A stretch of DNA of 64,000 bases, from the NCBI RefSeq assembly GCF_023276435.1, contig NZ_JALLPO010000026.1, forward strand, positions 88,349-152,348, in the 5' to 3' direction. Of this stretch, positions 33,411 to 41,525 are shown one piece after another. Position numbers and translations under genes: made by a program. The notes beneath the pieces are model-generated. The model was not told where the DNA came from, searched no databases, and saw only the letters and a program-made list of their open reading frames with translations. This DNA comes from Sphaerisporangium perillae. GTDB lineage: Bacteria > Actinomycetota > Actinomycetes > Streptosporangiales > Streptosporangiaceae. Numbering within the stretch: the first letter of the stretch is position 1; each line of letters opens with the position of its first letter.

Positions 33411-35243
33411 ATGCGTCACCGGCGGTTACTGGCTCTGGCGGCAGCGGTGGTTCTGGGGGTGGGGGCGGCGCCGGCCGTACACGCTGACCAGGGGAAGGAT
33501 CCCTGGATCCTCAACAAGATCGCGAGCATGAGCCTCGAGGAGAAGGTCGGGCAGCTCTTCGTGGCGGACGTCTACGGGGAGAGCGGGGACACGGCCAACC
33601 CGGCCGACGTGGCCGCGAACCAGGCGATGTACGGGCCGGACGTCAAGAACGGCGACGACCTCATCGCCAAGTACAACCTCGGCGCGATCCTCTACTTCCG
33701 GTGGGCGAACAACCTGAACGACCCCGTCAAGACGGCGGGGCTCTCCAACGACCTGCAGCGGGCGGCGCTGGCGCAGCCGGCGAAGATTCCGCTGCTGATC
33801 GCCACCGACCAGGAGCACGGCGCCGTCTACCGGCTGGACGAGCCGTTCACCGCGTTCCCCGGGCAGATGGCGCTCGGGGCGACCCGCAGCGCGGGTCAGG
33901 CGCTCACCACGGGGATGGTCACCGGCCGGGAGCTGGCCGCGCTCGGCATCAACCAGGACTACGCGCCGGTCGCCGATGTCAACATCAACCCGGGCAACCC
34001 GGTGATCGGCGTCCGCTCGTTCGGGGAGAACACCGAGCTCGTGTCGGACCTGACGCGAGCGTCCGTCCGCGGCCTGCAGCAAGGCGGCGTCTCGGCGAGC
34101 CTGAAGCACTTCCCGGGCCACGGCGACACAGTCAACGACAGTCACAACAGCGTGCCCTGGATCTTCCACACGAAGGAGCAGTGGGAGCGGATCGACGCGC
34201 CGCCGTTCCGGGCCGGCATCGCCGCGGGCGCCGACATGATCATGACGGCGCACGTCATCATGCCGTACCTGCAGAGCGACTGCGACGTGGTGACCCAGCA
34301 GGGCTGCGACCCCGCGACGCTCGACCCGGAGATCATGACCGGGCTGCTCCGCGGCGAGCTCGGCTACGACGGCGTCGTGGTCACCGACTCGCTGTCCATG
34401 CAGGGCGTGCGCGACAAGTACGGCGACGACCGCATCCCGGTGCTCGCGCTCAAGGCCGGGGTCGACCTGCTCATGATGGTCGACGACACGACCAGCACGA
34501 TCTCCCTCGACGTCGCCTACAACGCCGTACTGAACGCCGTCCGCTCGGGCGAGCTGACCGAGGATCGCATCGACGAGTCCGTCTACCGGGTCCTGCGCCT
34601 CAAGAAGCAGCGCGGCTTCTTCCACGGTGACCAGCAGGTCCCCGAGGGCAAGGTGCTCGACCGCCTCGGCACCCCGGCGCACAAGGCGCTCGCGCGAGCG
34701 GTCGCCGACCACAGCGTGACGCTCGTGCGGAACAACGCCGGCGTACTGCCGCTGAAGAACACAGGGCAGCGGGTGCTGGTGACCGGCTACCGCAACGTCA
34801 CGCCGCCGTCCATCAAGATCCCGCCGACCGAGCGGCTGGCCAAGGCGATCAGCGATCTGGGGGTCACCACCGAGTTGTTCGAGACGGGGACGGCCCCCAA
34901 CGCGGCCACCGTCAACGCCGCGGTGGCCAAGGCCGGCGCCAGCGATCTCGTCGTGGTCACCACGGTGAACTCCAAGACCTCGGCCTCCCAGCGCAACCTG
35001 GTCAACGCGCTCCTCGCCACCGGCAAGCCCGTCGTCATCGTCGCCACCCGGAACCCCTACGACATCGCGGACTTCCCCGACGCTCCGACGAACCTCGCGA
35101 CGTACTCGTGGGAGAAGCCGGCGATGGAGGCCACCGCGCGGGTACTGTTCGGCCGGACCCACCCCAGGGGCAAGCTGCCGGTGACGATCCCGGCCGCCGA
35201 CGGCTCCGTCCTCTACCCCTACGGACACGGCCTGAGCTACTGA
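33411..35243 (+). CDS. nagZ: Exported GH3 beta-N-acetylglucosaminidase (NagZ-like)
   Basis: A 610-residue secreted glycosidase. Residues 1-27 are a signal peptide (LLALAAAVVLGVGAAPAVHA). The GH3 barrel (~35-390) carries the NagZ mark KHFPGHGDT at about residue 232, whose His in the GDTVNDSHNS loop is the acid/base in this subfamily, and the nucleophile Asp at about 326 in VVTDSLSMQG. A GH3_C domain (~420-605) follows, as in Bacillus NagZ (YbbD) and unlike the short Gram-negative enzyme. ATG 33411 has GGAGGAAAG. It should remove GlcNAc from muropeptides or chitin fragments outside the cell. A namZ homologue follows after 26 bases. Confidence 0.92.
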   Translation: MRHRRLLALAAAVVLGVGAAPAVHADQGKDPWILNKIASMSLEEKVGQLFVADVYGESGDTANPADVAANQAMYGPDVKNGDDLIAKYNLGAILYFRWANNLNDPVKTAGLSNDLQRAALAQPAKIPLLIATDQEHGAVYRLDEPFTAFPGQMALGATRSAGQALTTGMVTGRELAALGINQDYAPVADVNINPGNPVIGVRSFGENTELVSDLTRASVRGLQQGGVSASLKHFPGHGDTVNDSHNSVPWIFHTKEQWERIDAPPFRAGIAAGADMIMTAHVIMPYLQSDCDVVTQQGCDPATLDPEIMTGLLRGELGYDGVVVTDSLSMQGVRDKYGDDRIPVLALKAGVDLLMMVDDTTSTISLDVAYNAVLNAVRSGELTEDRIDESVYRVLRLKKQRGFFHGDQQVPEGKVLDRLGTPAHKALARAVADHSVTLVRNNAGVLPLKNTGQRVLVTGYRNVTPPSIKIPPTERLAKAISDLGVTTELFETGTAPNAATVNAAVAKAGASDLVVVTTVNSKTSASQRNLVNALLATGKPVVIVATRNPYDIADFPDAPTNLATYSWEKPAMEATARVLFGRTHPRGKLPVTIPAADGSVLYPYGHGLSY

Positions 35244-35269
35244 CCCTCCCCAGAACGGAGCAACACCTG

Positions 35270-36553
35270 ATGGGCCAGCTCTTCTCCCGGCGGGCCGTGC
35301 TGTCCACCACGGCCGTCGCCATGGCCGGGACAGGCATGGGCATCCCCCAACTCGACCATCATCCACAGCCCCGCAAGTTCCAGACCGGCGTCCAGGTCCT
35401 GATGGCCGGCGACTACGAGCTCGTGCGGGGCCAGAAGGTCGGCATCGTGACCAACCCGACCGGCATCCTGCCGGACCTCGGCCACGAGGTCGACGTGATG
35501 GCCGCCGGCGACGGGATCGATCTCGTCGCGGTGTTCGGCCCCGAGCACGGGTTCCGTGGCACGGCTCAGGCCGGTGGCTCCGAGGGTTTCTACGTGGACG
35601 AGCAGACCGGGCTGCCGGTCTACGACACCTACCTGAAGAGCGGCCAGGCGCTGGCCGACATCTTCACCAGGTCGGGCGTGGACACGATCATGTTCGATAT
35701 CCAGGACGCGGGCGCCCGGTTCTACACCTACATCTGGACGTTGTTCGACTCCATGCAGGCCGCGGCGCTGGCCGGCAAGCGGTTCGTCGTCCTCGACCGG
35801 CCCAACCCGATCACCGGCCGCCGGGCGTACGGGCCTGTCATGACCCCGCAGTTCTCCACGTTCGTCGGCCGGGAGGCGATCTCCCAGGCACACGGCATGA
35901 CCGTCGGCGAGCTGGCGAAGCTGTTCAACGCCGAGTTCCTGGACCAGCCGGTGGATCTCACGGTCGTGAAGATGCGCGGCTGGAAGCGGGACCTGACGTA
36001 CGAGGACACCGGCCTGCCCTGGGTCCTGCCGTCACCGAACATGCCGACCGTGGACACCGCGTTCGTCTACTCCGGCACCGGCATGTTCGAGGGCACCAAC
36101 CTGTCGGAGGGACGCGGCACGACCCGGCCCTTCGAGCTCATCGGTGCCCCGTACGTCGACCACCGGTGGGCGGACGCGCTCAACGCGCTGGGCCTGCCCG
36201 GCGCCGGGTTCAGGCCGGCGTACTTCACGCCCACGTTCTCCAAGCACGTGAACAAGCTGTGCGGCGGGGTGCAGCTGTACGTCACAGACCGGGAGGTGTT
36301 CGACCCGGTCAAGACGGGCATCGCGATGATCGTCACGGCGAAGCGGCTCTACCCGAACGACTTCGCCTGGCGATACGACACCTCCGACCCGGCCCGGCCG
36401 TACTGGATCGACAAGCTGACCGGCTCGACCCAGGTCCGGACCGACATCGACGCCGGGAAGAGCCCGGACGAGGTCGAGGCCGGCTGGGCCGACGCGCTCA
36501 AGGCGTTCGCCGAGACGCGCGAGAAGTACCTGATCTACCGTGGAGGGGACTAG
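35270..36553 (+). CDS. namZ: Exo-beta-N-acetylmuramidase NamZ (GH171, DUF1343)
   Basis: A 427-residue protein of the DUF1343 family, characterised as NamZ in Bacillus subtilis, which releases MurNAc from the non-reducing end of peptidoglycan chains. The N-terminus has a twin-arginine-like signal (SRRAVLSTTAVAMAGTG). Family segments are GQKVGIVTNPTGI, FGPEHGFRGTAQAG with the proposed catalytic Glu, DIQDAGARFYTYIWTL, and PSPNMPTVDTAFVY then EGTNLSEGRGTTRPFE. Start ATG 35270 has GGAG at 35257-35260. It lies between nagZ and a serine hydrolase gene with a 2-base gap, and is clearly co-transcribed. Confidence 0.92.
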   Translation: MGQLFSRRAVLSTTAVAMAGTGMGIPQLDHHPQPRKFQTGVQVLMAGDYELVRGQKVGIVTNPTGILPDLGHEVDVMAAGDGIDLVAVFGPEHGFRGTAQAGGSEGFYVDEQTGLPVYDTYLKSGQALADIFTRSGVDTIMFDIQDAGARFYTYIWTLFDSMQAAALAGKRFVVLDRPNPITGRRAYGPVMTPQFSTFVGREAISQAHGMTVGELAKLFNAEFLDQPVDLTVVKMRGWKRDLTYEDTGLPWVLPSPNMPTVDTAFVYSGTGMFEGTNLSEGRGTTRPFELIGAPYVDHRWADALNALGLPGAGFRPAYFTPTFSKHVNKLCGGVQLYVTDREVFDPVKTGIAMIVTAKRLYPNDFAWRYDTSDPARPYWIDKLTGSTQVRTDIDAGKSPDEVEAGWADALKAFAETREKYLIYRGGD

Positions 36554-36555
36554 CG

Positions 36556-38280
36556 GTGCGAGCTCTGCCCGTCCTCCTGGTCGCGGTGGCGCTCACCGTG
36601 GCGACCCCCCTGTCCGCGTCGGCGGCCGCCGACGGCCCGCCGACCGTCACCATCGGCGACGTGCACTTCGCCGGCAAGCAGCTGCGGTACGGCGACGCCG
36701 GCATGGCGGGCCTGGTCCCCGAGCACGTGGACCGGATCGCGCCCGACGCCGCGAGGTTCATGGAGCCGTCGCCGACGCGGCCGCTCTACGCGGGCGCGGT
36801 CGTGATCGCGGGCCGGGACGGCGTGATCGCGACCCACGAGGCGATGGGGAAGGCGGTCCGCTACGCCGACTCCACGCCCACCGAGCTGCCGCCGGACCAG
36901 CAGATCCCGATGCGCAAGGACACGATCTTCGACATGGCGTCGGTGTCCAAGCTGTTCACCTCGATCGTGGCCGTGCGGCAGATCGAGCAGGGCCGGATCG
37001 GGATCGACACCCCGGTGACCGAGTACATCCCCGAGTTCGCGGCGAACGGCAAGGGTGGCATCACGGTCCGGAACCTGCTCACCCATACGTCGGGGCTGCC
37101 GGCGTGGACACCGCTGTACAACTACCCGACCATTGAGGAACGGTACGCCGCGGCCTGGAACGTCGCGCCGACGAACCCGCCGGACACGGTCTACCGCTAC
37201 TCCGACCTCAACCTGATCACGCTCGGCGTGATCGTGGAGCGGGTGACCGGAAAGCGGCTCGACGCGGTCGTCGCGGAGAACCTGACCGGGCCGCTCGGGA
37301 TGCGCGACACCGGGTACAACCCCGACCCGGCGCTCAAACCGCGGATCGCCGCCACCGAGTACCAGACCACGACGGAGCCCGACCGCGGCATGGTCTGGGG
37401 CCAGGTGCACGACGAGAACGCCTGGTCGCTCGGCGGGGTCGCGGGCCACGCCGGGGTCTTCTCCACGGCCTACGACATGGCGATCCTGGCCCAGACACTG
37501 CTCAACGGCGGTCACTACGGCAAGGCGCGCATCCTGTCGAAGGACTCGGTGCGGCTGCTGCTGACGAACTTCAACACCGCCTTTCCCGGCAACTCGCACG
37601 GCCTCGGCTTCGAGCTCGACCAGATGTGGTACATGGACGGGCTCTCCTCGCCGGTGACCGGCGGGCACACCGGCTACACCGGGACGTCGTTCGTCATCGA
37701 CCCGCTGTCCGGCTCGTTCGTCATCCTGCTGACCAACCGGGTGCACCCCAGCCGGGACTGGGGCTCCAACAACCCGGCCCGCCGGGCGGTCGCCCGCGAC
37801 CTGGCGCTGGCCATTCCGGTACGGCCGGCCAAGGGGCAGGATGCGTGGTTCTCCGGAGTCGGGGACGCCCGGACGGCGACGCTGACGCTACCGGTCGGCG
37901 CGCCGCAGGGCGGCCGGCTCTCCTTCGCCCTGTGGTACGACACGGAGGCGGACTCCGACATCGGGTCCTTTGAGGCCAGCACCGACGGCGGGGCTAACTG
38001 GAGCCCGGTGCCGATGGAGCTGAGCGCCGGCCCGCACCGCTGGTCGTCGGACGGCACGTTCTCGGGTTTCGAGGGCCGTCAGTGGCTACGTGCGCAGGCC
38101 GACCTCCCGGCAGGGACCACCGGACTGCGGTGGCGCTACGTGAACGACCCGCTCTACCAGGGCCGCGGCGTGTACGTGGACATGGTCCGGATCAGCGGGC
38201 CGGGGGTTCACTTCGAGGACCAGAACCCGCACGACGCGGACCTGTTCATCGCCGACGGCTGGACCCGATCCACGTATTGA
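36556..38280 (+). CDS. Exported beta-lactamase-family serine hydrolase, AmiE-like, with C-terminal beta domain
   Basis: A 574-residue secreted serine hydrolase. Residues 1-25 are a signal peptide. The beta-lactamase/penicillin-binding fold (~50-430) has SVSK with Ser about 129 and Lys about 132, YSD at about 215, and HTG at about 371. Residues ~445-574 form an extra beta-rich domain (TLTLPVGAPQGGRLSFALWY, EASTDGGANWSPV) like the MAM/immune-inhibitor-type modules of secreted proteins. In Bacillus the nagZ and namZ neighbours include AmiE (YbbE), a beta-lactamase-fold MurNAc-L-Ala amidase, so a muropeptide amidase role is the best inference; an esterase or DD-peptidase is possible. GTG 36556 has GGAGGGG upstream. 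Confidence 0.82.
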   Translation: MRALPVLLVAVALTVATPLSASAAADGPPTVTIGDVHFAGKQLRYGDAGMAGLVPEHVDRIAPDAARFMEPSPTRPLYAGAVVIAGRDGVIATHEAMGKAVRYADSTPTELPPDQQIPMRKDTIFDMASVSKLFTSIVAVRQIEQGRIGIDTPVTEYIPEFAANGKGGITVRNLLTHTSGLPAWTPLYNYPTIEERYAAAWNVAPTNPPDTVYRYSDLNLITLGVIVERVTGKRLDAVVAENLTGPLGMRDTGYNPDPALKPRIAATEYQTTTEPDRGMVWGQVHDENAWSLGGVAGHAGVFSTAYDMAILAQTLLNGGHYGKARILSKDSVRLLLTNFNTAFPGNSHGLGFELDQMWYMDGLSSPVTGGHTGYTGTSFVIDPLSGSFVILLTNRVHPSRDWGSNNPARRAVARDLALAIPVRPAKGQDAWFSGVGDARTATLTLPVGAPQGGRLSFALWYDTEADSDIGSFEASTDGGANWSPVPMELSAGPHRWSSDGTFSGFEGRQWLRAQADLPAGTTGLRWRYVNDPLYQGRGVYVDMVRISGPGVHFEDQNPHDADLFIADGWTRSTY

Positions 38281-38357
38281 CCCCCAACTCGCAGCGATTG
38301 TCACGTTGTCCTATACGGCGGAAGTTCCGCAGGACCTCCTCATTGGCAGGCGTGGGC

Positions 38358-38381
38358 GGCCCCCCGAAGGTTCGGAGGGCC
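38358..38381. terminator. Hairpin between convergent operon ends
   Basis: GGCCCCCCGAA and TTCGGAGGGCC (38358-38368, 38371-38381) form an 11-bp stem with one mismatch and a 2-base loop. It lies between the serine hydrolase stop and the lysA stop, so it can serve both directions. Confidence 0.6.
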
Positions 38382-38391
38382 GCAACACTCC

Positions 38392-39723
38392 TCACAGCCC
38401 CACATCGCGGCGCATCAGGTCTTCGGGCTCTTCCCTGCGGACGATCAGCCGTGGCCCGCTTGGTCCGACGGCTACCACGGGGGGACGTCCGGTGAGGTTG
38501 TAGGTGGAGGCCATCGAGTGGTGGTAGGCGCCGGTGGCCGCCACGGCGATCAGGTCGCCGGGGTGGACGTCGGCCGGGAGCGGGACGCCTTCGGCGAGGG
38601 TGTCCCCGGTCTCGCAGTGGTGACCGACCACGGTCACGTCGCGCATGCCGCCCTGGGACCTACGGCCGATCAGACGGGCCTCGTAGGGGGACCCGTACAG
38701 CGCGTGGCGCGGGTTGTCGCTCATGCCACCGTCGACCGCGACGTAGGTGCGATCGAGCCCCTTCTTCACGGCGATGACCCGGTACAGGGTGAGGCCGGCG
38801 GGACCGCTGATCGCCCGCCCCGGCTCGACGATCAGCCTCGGCAGGGGAAGGCCGAGACCGGCGCAGCGCTCCTCGACGGCGGTGGTGAGCCGCTGGGCGA
38901 AGCCGGTAACCTCGAGTCCCTGCTCTCCTTGGAGGTAGGGGATTCCGTGGCCGCCGCCGAGGTCGAGTTCCGGCAGCACGACCCCGTGGGTCTCCCGGAT
39001 CCGGGCCATCTGCTCGACCATCACCCGCGCGGCGGCCTCGTACGGCAGCGCGGTGGTGATCTGCGAGCCGAGATGGCAGTGCAGGCCGGCCAGTTGGAGG
39101 GCGGGTTGCGCGAGCACGCGGGCAACCGCGTCGCCGGCGGCGCCGGTGGCGATCGACAGGCCGAACTGCTGGTCCTCCCTGCCTGTGCGCACGGCAGCGT
39201 GGGCGCCGGCGGTGATGTCGGGGATGACCCTGATCAGCACCTTCTGCCGCCGGCCGAGCGGGACCAGCGCGGCCAGCCGGCTGATCTCGGCGAGGTTGTC
39301 GATCACGATCCGTCCGACGCCTTCGGTGACCGCGGTCTGCAGTTCGTGGGTGGTCTTGGCGTTGCCGTGGAAGATGATCCGCTCGGCGGGGAACCCCGCG
39401 GAGAGCGCGACCGCCAACTCGCCGCCGCTGCACACGTCCAGGCTCAGCCCTTCGGCTCGCATCCAGTCGGCCATGGCCCGGCACAGGAAGGCCTTGGCCG
39501 CGTACGCGATCTCGGCACCGGGCAGTGCGGTTCGGTAGGTGCGGCAGCGCAGGCGGACGTCGGTCTCATCGAGCACGTAGGCGGGGGTGCCGAACTGCTG
39601 AGCGATCCGCACGAGGGGAACACCGGCCAGGGTGGCTTCCCCTTCGGGCCCGAACCAGGTCGCCGTGGACCACGGTCCTCGGGCGATCTCGGCGATGGAG
39701 GGCATGGAAGTCATGGCGGTCAC
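38392..39723 (-). CDS. lysA: Diaminopimelate decarboxylase LysA
   Basis: A 443-residue PLP enzyme (fold type III) catalysing the last lysine step, meso-DAP to L-lysine plus CO2. The PLP lysine is Lys about 77 in AYAAKAF. Other marks are LDVCSGGELAVAL, GLHCHLGSQI with the ring-facing His, ELDLGGGHGIPY for phosphate, VEPGRAISGPAG and GHHCETGDTLAEG, whose Cys-Glu pair acts across the dimer. GTG 39723 with GAGG upstream is the best start. The actinomycete main lysA usually lies with argS-hom-thrC, so this may be a second copy devoted to a special need; its neighbour is a SAV_915 protein. Confidence 0.9.
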   Translation of the reverse strand: MTAMTSMPSIAEIARGPWSTATWFGPEGEATLAGVPLVRIAQQFGTPAYVLDETDVRLRCRTYRTALPGAEIAYAAKAFLCRAMADWMRAEGLSLDVCSGGELAVALSAGFPAERIIFHGNAKTTHELQTAVTEGVGRIVIDNLAEISRLAALVPLGRRQKVLIRVIPDITAGAHAAVRTGREDQQFGLSIATGAAGDAVARVLAQPALQLAGLHCHLGSQITTALPYEAAARVMVEQMARIRETHGVVLPELDLGGGHGIPYLQGEQGLEVTGFAQRLTTAVEERCAGLGLPLPRLIVEPGRAISGPAGLTLYRVIAVKKGLDRTYVAVDGGMSDNPRHALYGSPYEARLIGRRSQGGMRDVTVVGHHCETGDTLAEGVPLPADVHPGDLIAVAATGAYHHSMASTYNLTGRPPVVAVGPSGPRLIVRREEPEDLMRRDVGL

Positions 39724-39794
39724 GCGGGCCTCGCTTCGAGCTGGGTTTCCTTCGGGATTTCCTGGGTGCTGCAGGTCTTGGGCCAGGACGCACA

Positions 39795-40082
39795 TCACGC
39801 CACCCGCAGATGGCGGACGCGGTAGCCCTGCTCGCGTTGCCGTGCCGGCATGGTCCCGGCGGGATCGACGACGATGCCCGTCACGCCGACGTCGGTGAGC
39901 ATGTGCCGCAGTGCGGTCTCGCTGAGGCGGATCCACCGGTGCTCGGTGCCGAGCACCCGGGCCAGGGCGAGGGGCGTGGAGAACGCGACGGCCGTCCGTT
40001 TGCCCGCCGCCGTGCGGAACAGGCGGAGTGACACCGCCGTCCTTCCTGCGCGTACCGGAACGACTAAGAGTGGATCGCCCAT
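39795..40082 (-). CDS. SAV_915-family small protein
   Basis: A 95-residue protein, starting at ATG 40082 with GGGGAGGAAAT. It reads MGDPLLVVPVRAGRTAVSLR, FRTAAGKRTAVAFSTPLALA, HRWIRLSETALRHML, and GIVVDPAG. It shares this layout with another gene in the window at 53695-53970 (VVPVRVG, LRLFRT, TAVAFSSP, WIHLSESALRKM, GIVIDPSG). The family is restricted to actinobacteria and has no known function. It lies 71 bases upstream of lysA on the same strand. Confidence 0.8.
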   Translation of the reverse strand: MGDPLLVVPVRAGRTAVSLRLFRTAAGKRTAVAFSTPLALARVLGTEHRWIRLSETALRHMLTDVGVTGIVVDPAGTMPARQREQGYRVRHLRVA

Positions 40083-40260
40083 GATTTCCTCCCCGTTATT
40101 GGCCTTTTACGGCGGGTCGAAGCACCTGAAATCACAATATGAGGACATAGCGGGCATATGGTGCTATCTTGACGCACTTCCGACGGCATCCCCCGCAGAA
40201 CTGACGCCTTCTTGACGAGGGCCGGAGCGAGGCCGGCCGCAGGATGCGGTAGCCGTCGGA

Positions 40261-40317
40261 TCAGGGGCGAAAGCGGTAGCCCATTCCCGGCTCGGCCCAG
40301 GACAGGTAGGCACGCAT
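40261..40317 (-). pseudogene. Scrap of an OmpR/KdpE-type regulator C-terminus
   Basis: The minus strand reads RAYLSWAEPGMGYRFRP and then stops at 40261-40263. This is nearly the same as the last residues of the intact KdpE in this window (HLLTEPGMGYRFKP). The preceding residues are unlike a response regulator. It is probably a leftover from a duplicated or moved kdpE, 1 kb before the kdp operon. Confidence 0.5.
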
Positions 40318-40360
40318 GCCGCCACGCGCGGGAACCTCACCCGGATATTCCCGCACGGGA

Positions 40361-41020
40361 CTACCGCGACCGGGCGATGCCGAGGACGTGGCTGACCAGG
40401 TAGAGGGAGAAGTGGTCCAGTCGTTCCATGACGAAGCCCGCTGCTCTGATGGGAGCGAGGACGTCATGAGCCGGGTGGCAGCCGCCGCACATCCGTGACC
40501 ACGCCGGGGTGATCAGGCGCTCGGCCAGCGTGATGGCCGGGTTACAGGACCGCTGGTGCTCGTAGAACCGCAGCCGGCCTCCCGGGCGCAGGACCCGTCT
40601 GACCTCGGCGAGAGCCGCCTGCGCCTGGGGCGCGCAGCACAGGACGAGCGAGCAGACCACGGTGTCACAAGACGCGTCGGGAACCGGTAGCCGCGCCGTG
40701 GTGCCGTCGATGACGCGCACGGGAATCGGAACTCCTGCCGCGACGTCCTTCGCCGTGGCACGGAGGAAGGGGTCGGAATCGACGAGGATGATCTCCTCGG
40801 TGCCAGGCGGGTAACAGGTGAGTTTGACGCCGTCACCGGCTCCGATCTCCAGAACCCGTCCGGTCAGCCCGTCCATCAGGTGCCGGCGCTCCGGGGTCGG
40901 GCGGGAGCCTTCCGCACGGCCGAAACGGACAGGGCGCGGGTGGTGGAACTGTTCCATGCCCCATCCACAGGCAGGTCTCATATCGGCGGGCGCACTGAGC
41001 AAGGTCGGGCGTACTGTCAT
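40361..41020 (-). CDS. Class I SAM-dependent methyltransferase
   Basis: A 219-residue Methyltransf_11-type enzyme. Motif I is GRVLEIGAGDGVKLTCYP, motif II EEIILVDSDPFLR, and the later segments DASCDTVVCSLVLCC and EVRRVLRPGGRLRFYEHQ. The Cys-rich VCSLVLCCAPQ stretch resembles phospholipid or arsenite-like methyltransferases (YP-type), but the substrate cannot be fixed. Start ATG 41020; an in-frame extension upstream has no support. It is divergent from the kdp operon. Confidence 0.85.
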   Translation of the reverse strand: MTVRPTLLSAPADMRPACGWGMEQFHHPRPVRFGRAEGSRPTPERRHLMDGLTGRVLEIGAGDGVKLTCYPPGTEEIILVDSDPFLRATAKDVAAGVPIPVRVIDGTTARLPVPDASCDTVVCSLVLCCAPQAQAALAEVRRVLRPGGRLRFYEHQRSCNPAITLAERLITPAWSRMCGGCHPAHDVLAPIRAAGFVMERLDHFSLYLVSHVLGIARSR

Positions 41021-41355
41021 GTTTACTCCTGAACTCGACACCCTCACTTTGGGGCCGCTCCGCCCTGTTCCGTGCGGTCGATATGGGATTCCTACGGGTT
41101 ACCGGCCGATTCATGCGCTCTCTTGACGCCTGCCCTGGTCTGGACCCCAGGCCTTGCACATGGTGCCCGCCGGCCGCTCACCCGCGAGGCGTCGGATCGT
41201 CCTGGGTGGTGTAGAGATCGCGTCAATAATCGGGCTGGGTTCGTATGAAACCCGTCAAGACGCGCTAAAAGCCCGAAATCTAGCGGTTTGCTGCTTCAAG
41301 GCCGCCCATCCTGGGCGGCCTTGAAGCATGCTCATCCGGAATCTGAGGAGTGGGG
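41021..41355 (+). other. kdp upstream region
   Basis: A 335-base region between the divergent methyltransferase and kdp genes. It holds the structured leader at 41219-41328 described separately. No gene and no clear -35/-10 pair were found. Confidence 0.5.
41219..41328 (+). promoter_or_regulatory. Structured leader upstream of the kdp operon
   Basis: Two nested elements precede kdp. CGCGTC (41219-41224) can pair with GACGCG (41259-41264), enclosing an inner hairpin GGGTT/AACCC (41237-41241, 41249-41253). Downstream, TGCTTCAAGGCCGCCCA (41292-41308) pairs perfectly with 41312-41328 around a 3-base loop, ending 27 bases before the first ATG. Such an arrangement could be an attenuator, a terminator of upstream transcription or a riboswitch-like leader. 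No known riboswitch class is recognised. Confidence 0.5.
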
Positions 41356-41439
41356 ATGGCTGACGTCATCTTCGTCGCCCTGACGATCGTGATATTCGTG
41401 ATCCTCGGGCTCGTGGTAAAGGCGGTGGAGCGCCTGTGA
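41356..41439 (+). CDS. 27-residue membrane peptide ahead of kdpF
   Basis: ATG 41356 to TGA 41439 encodes [18 protein letters not shown] then LVVKAVERL, a single membrane span with a basic C-terminal end. GAGGAGTGGGG directly upstream is the strongest ribosome binding site of the operon, and its stop overlaps the kdpF GTG by four bases (GTGA). Similar short hydrophobic genes precede kdpF in several bacteria. It may be a second small Kdp subunit that stabilises or regulates the complex; function is inference. Confidence 0.65.
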   Translation: MADVIFVALTIVIFVILGLVVKAVERL

Positions 41440-41525
41440 GCGCTGTCAACGCCACCGGGCTGGTGGTCGCCGCCGCCCTCGTGGTCTTCATGGTCGCCGC
41501 CTTGCTGTTCCCGGAGCGCTTCTGA
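41436..41525 (+). CDS. kdpF: K+-transporting ATPase subunit KdpF
   Basis: A 29-residue single-span membrane peptide starting GTG 41436: [18 protein letters not shown], then [11 protein letters not shown]. The C-terminal FPERF is the KdpF mark. KdpF stabilises the KdpABC complex as a lipid-like filler at the KdpA surface. Its stop overlaps the kdpA ATG by one base. Confidence 0.88.
   Translation: MSAVNATGLVVAAALVVFMVAALLFPERF

Noticed and set aside
34036..34060. Possible tRNA-like or CRISPR-like repeats anywhere in the window
   Set aside because: Scanned by eye for tRNA T-loop sequences and regularly spaced repeats; none found. The only spaced repeat is the 39-bp coding repeat at 28779.
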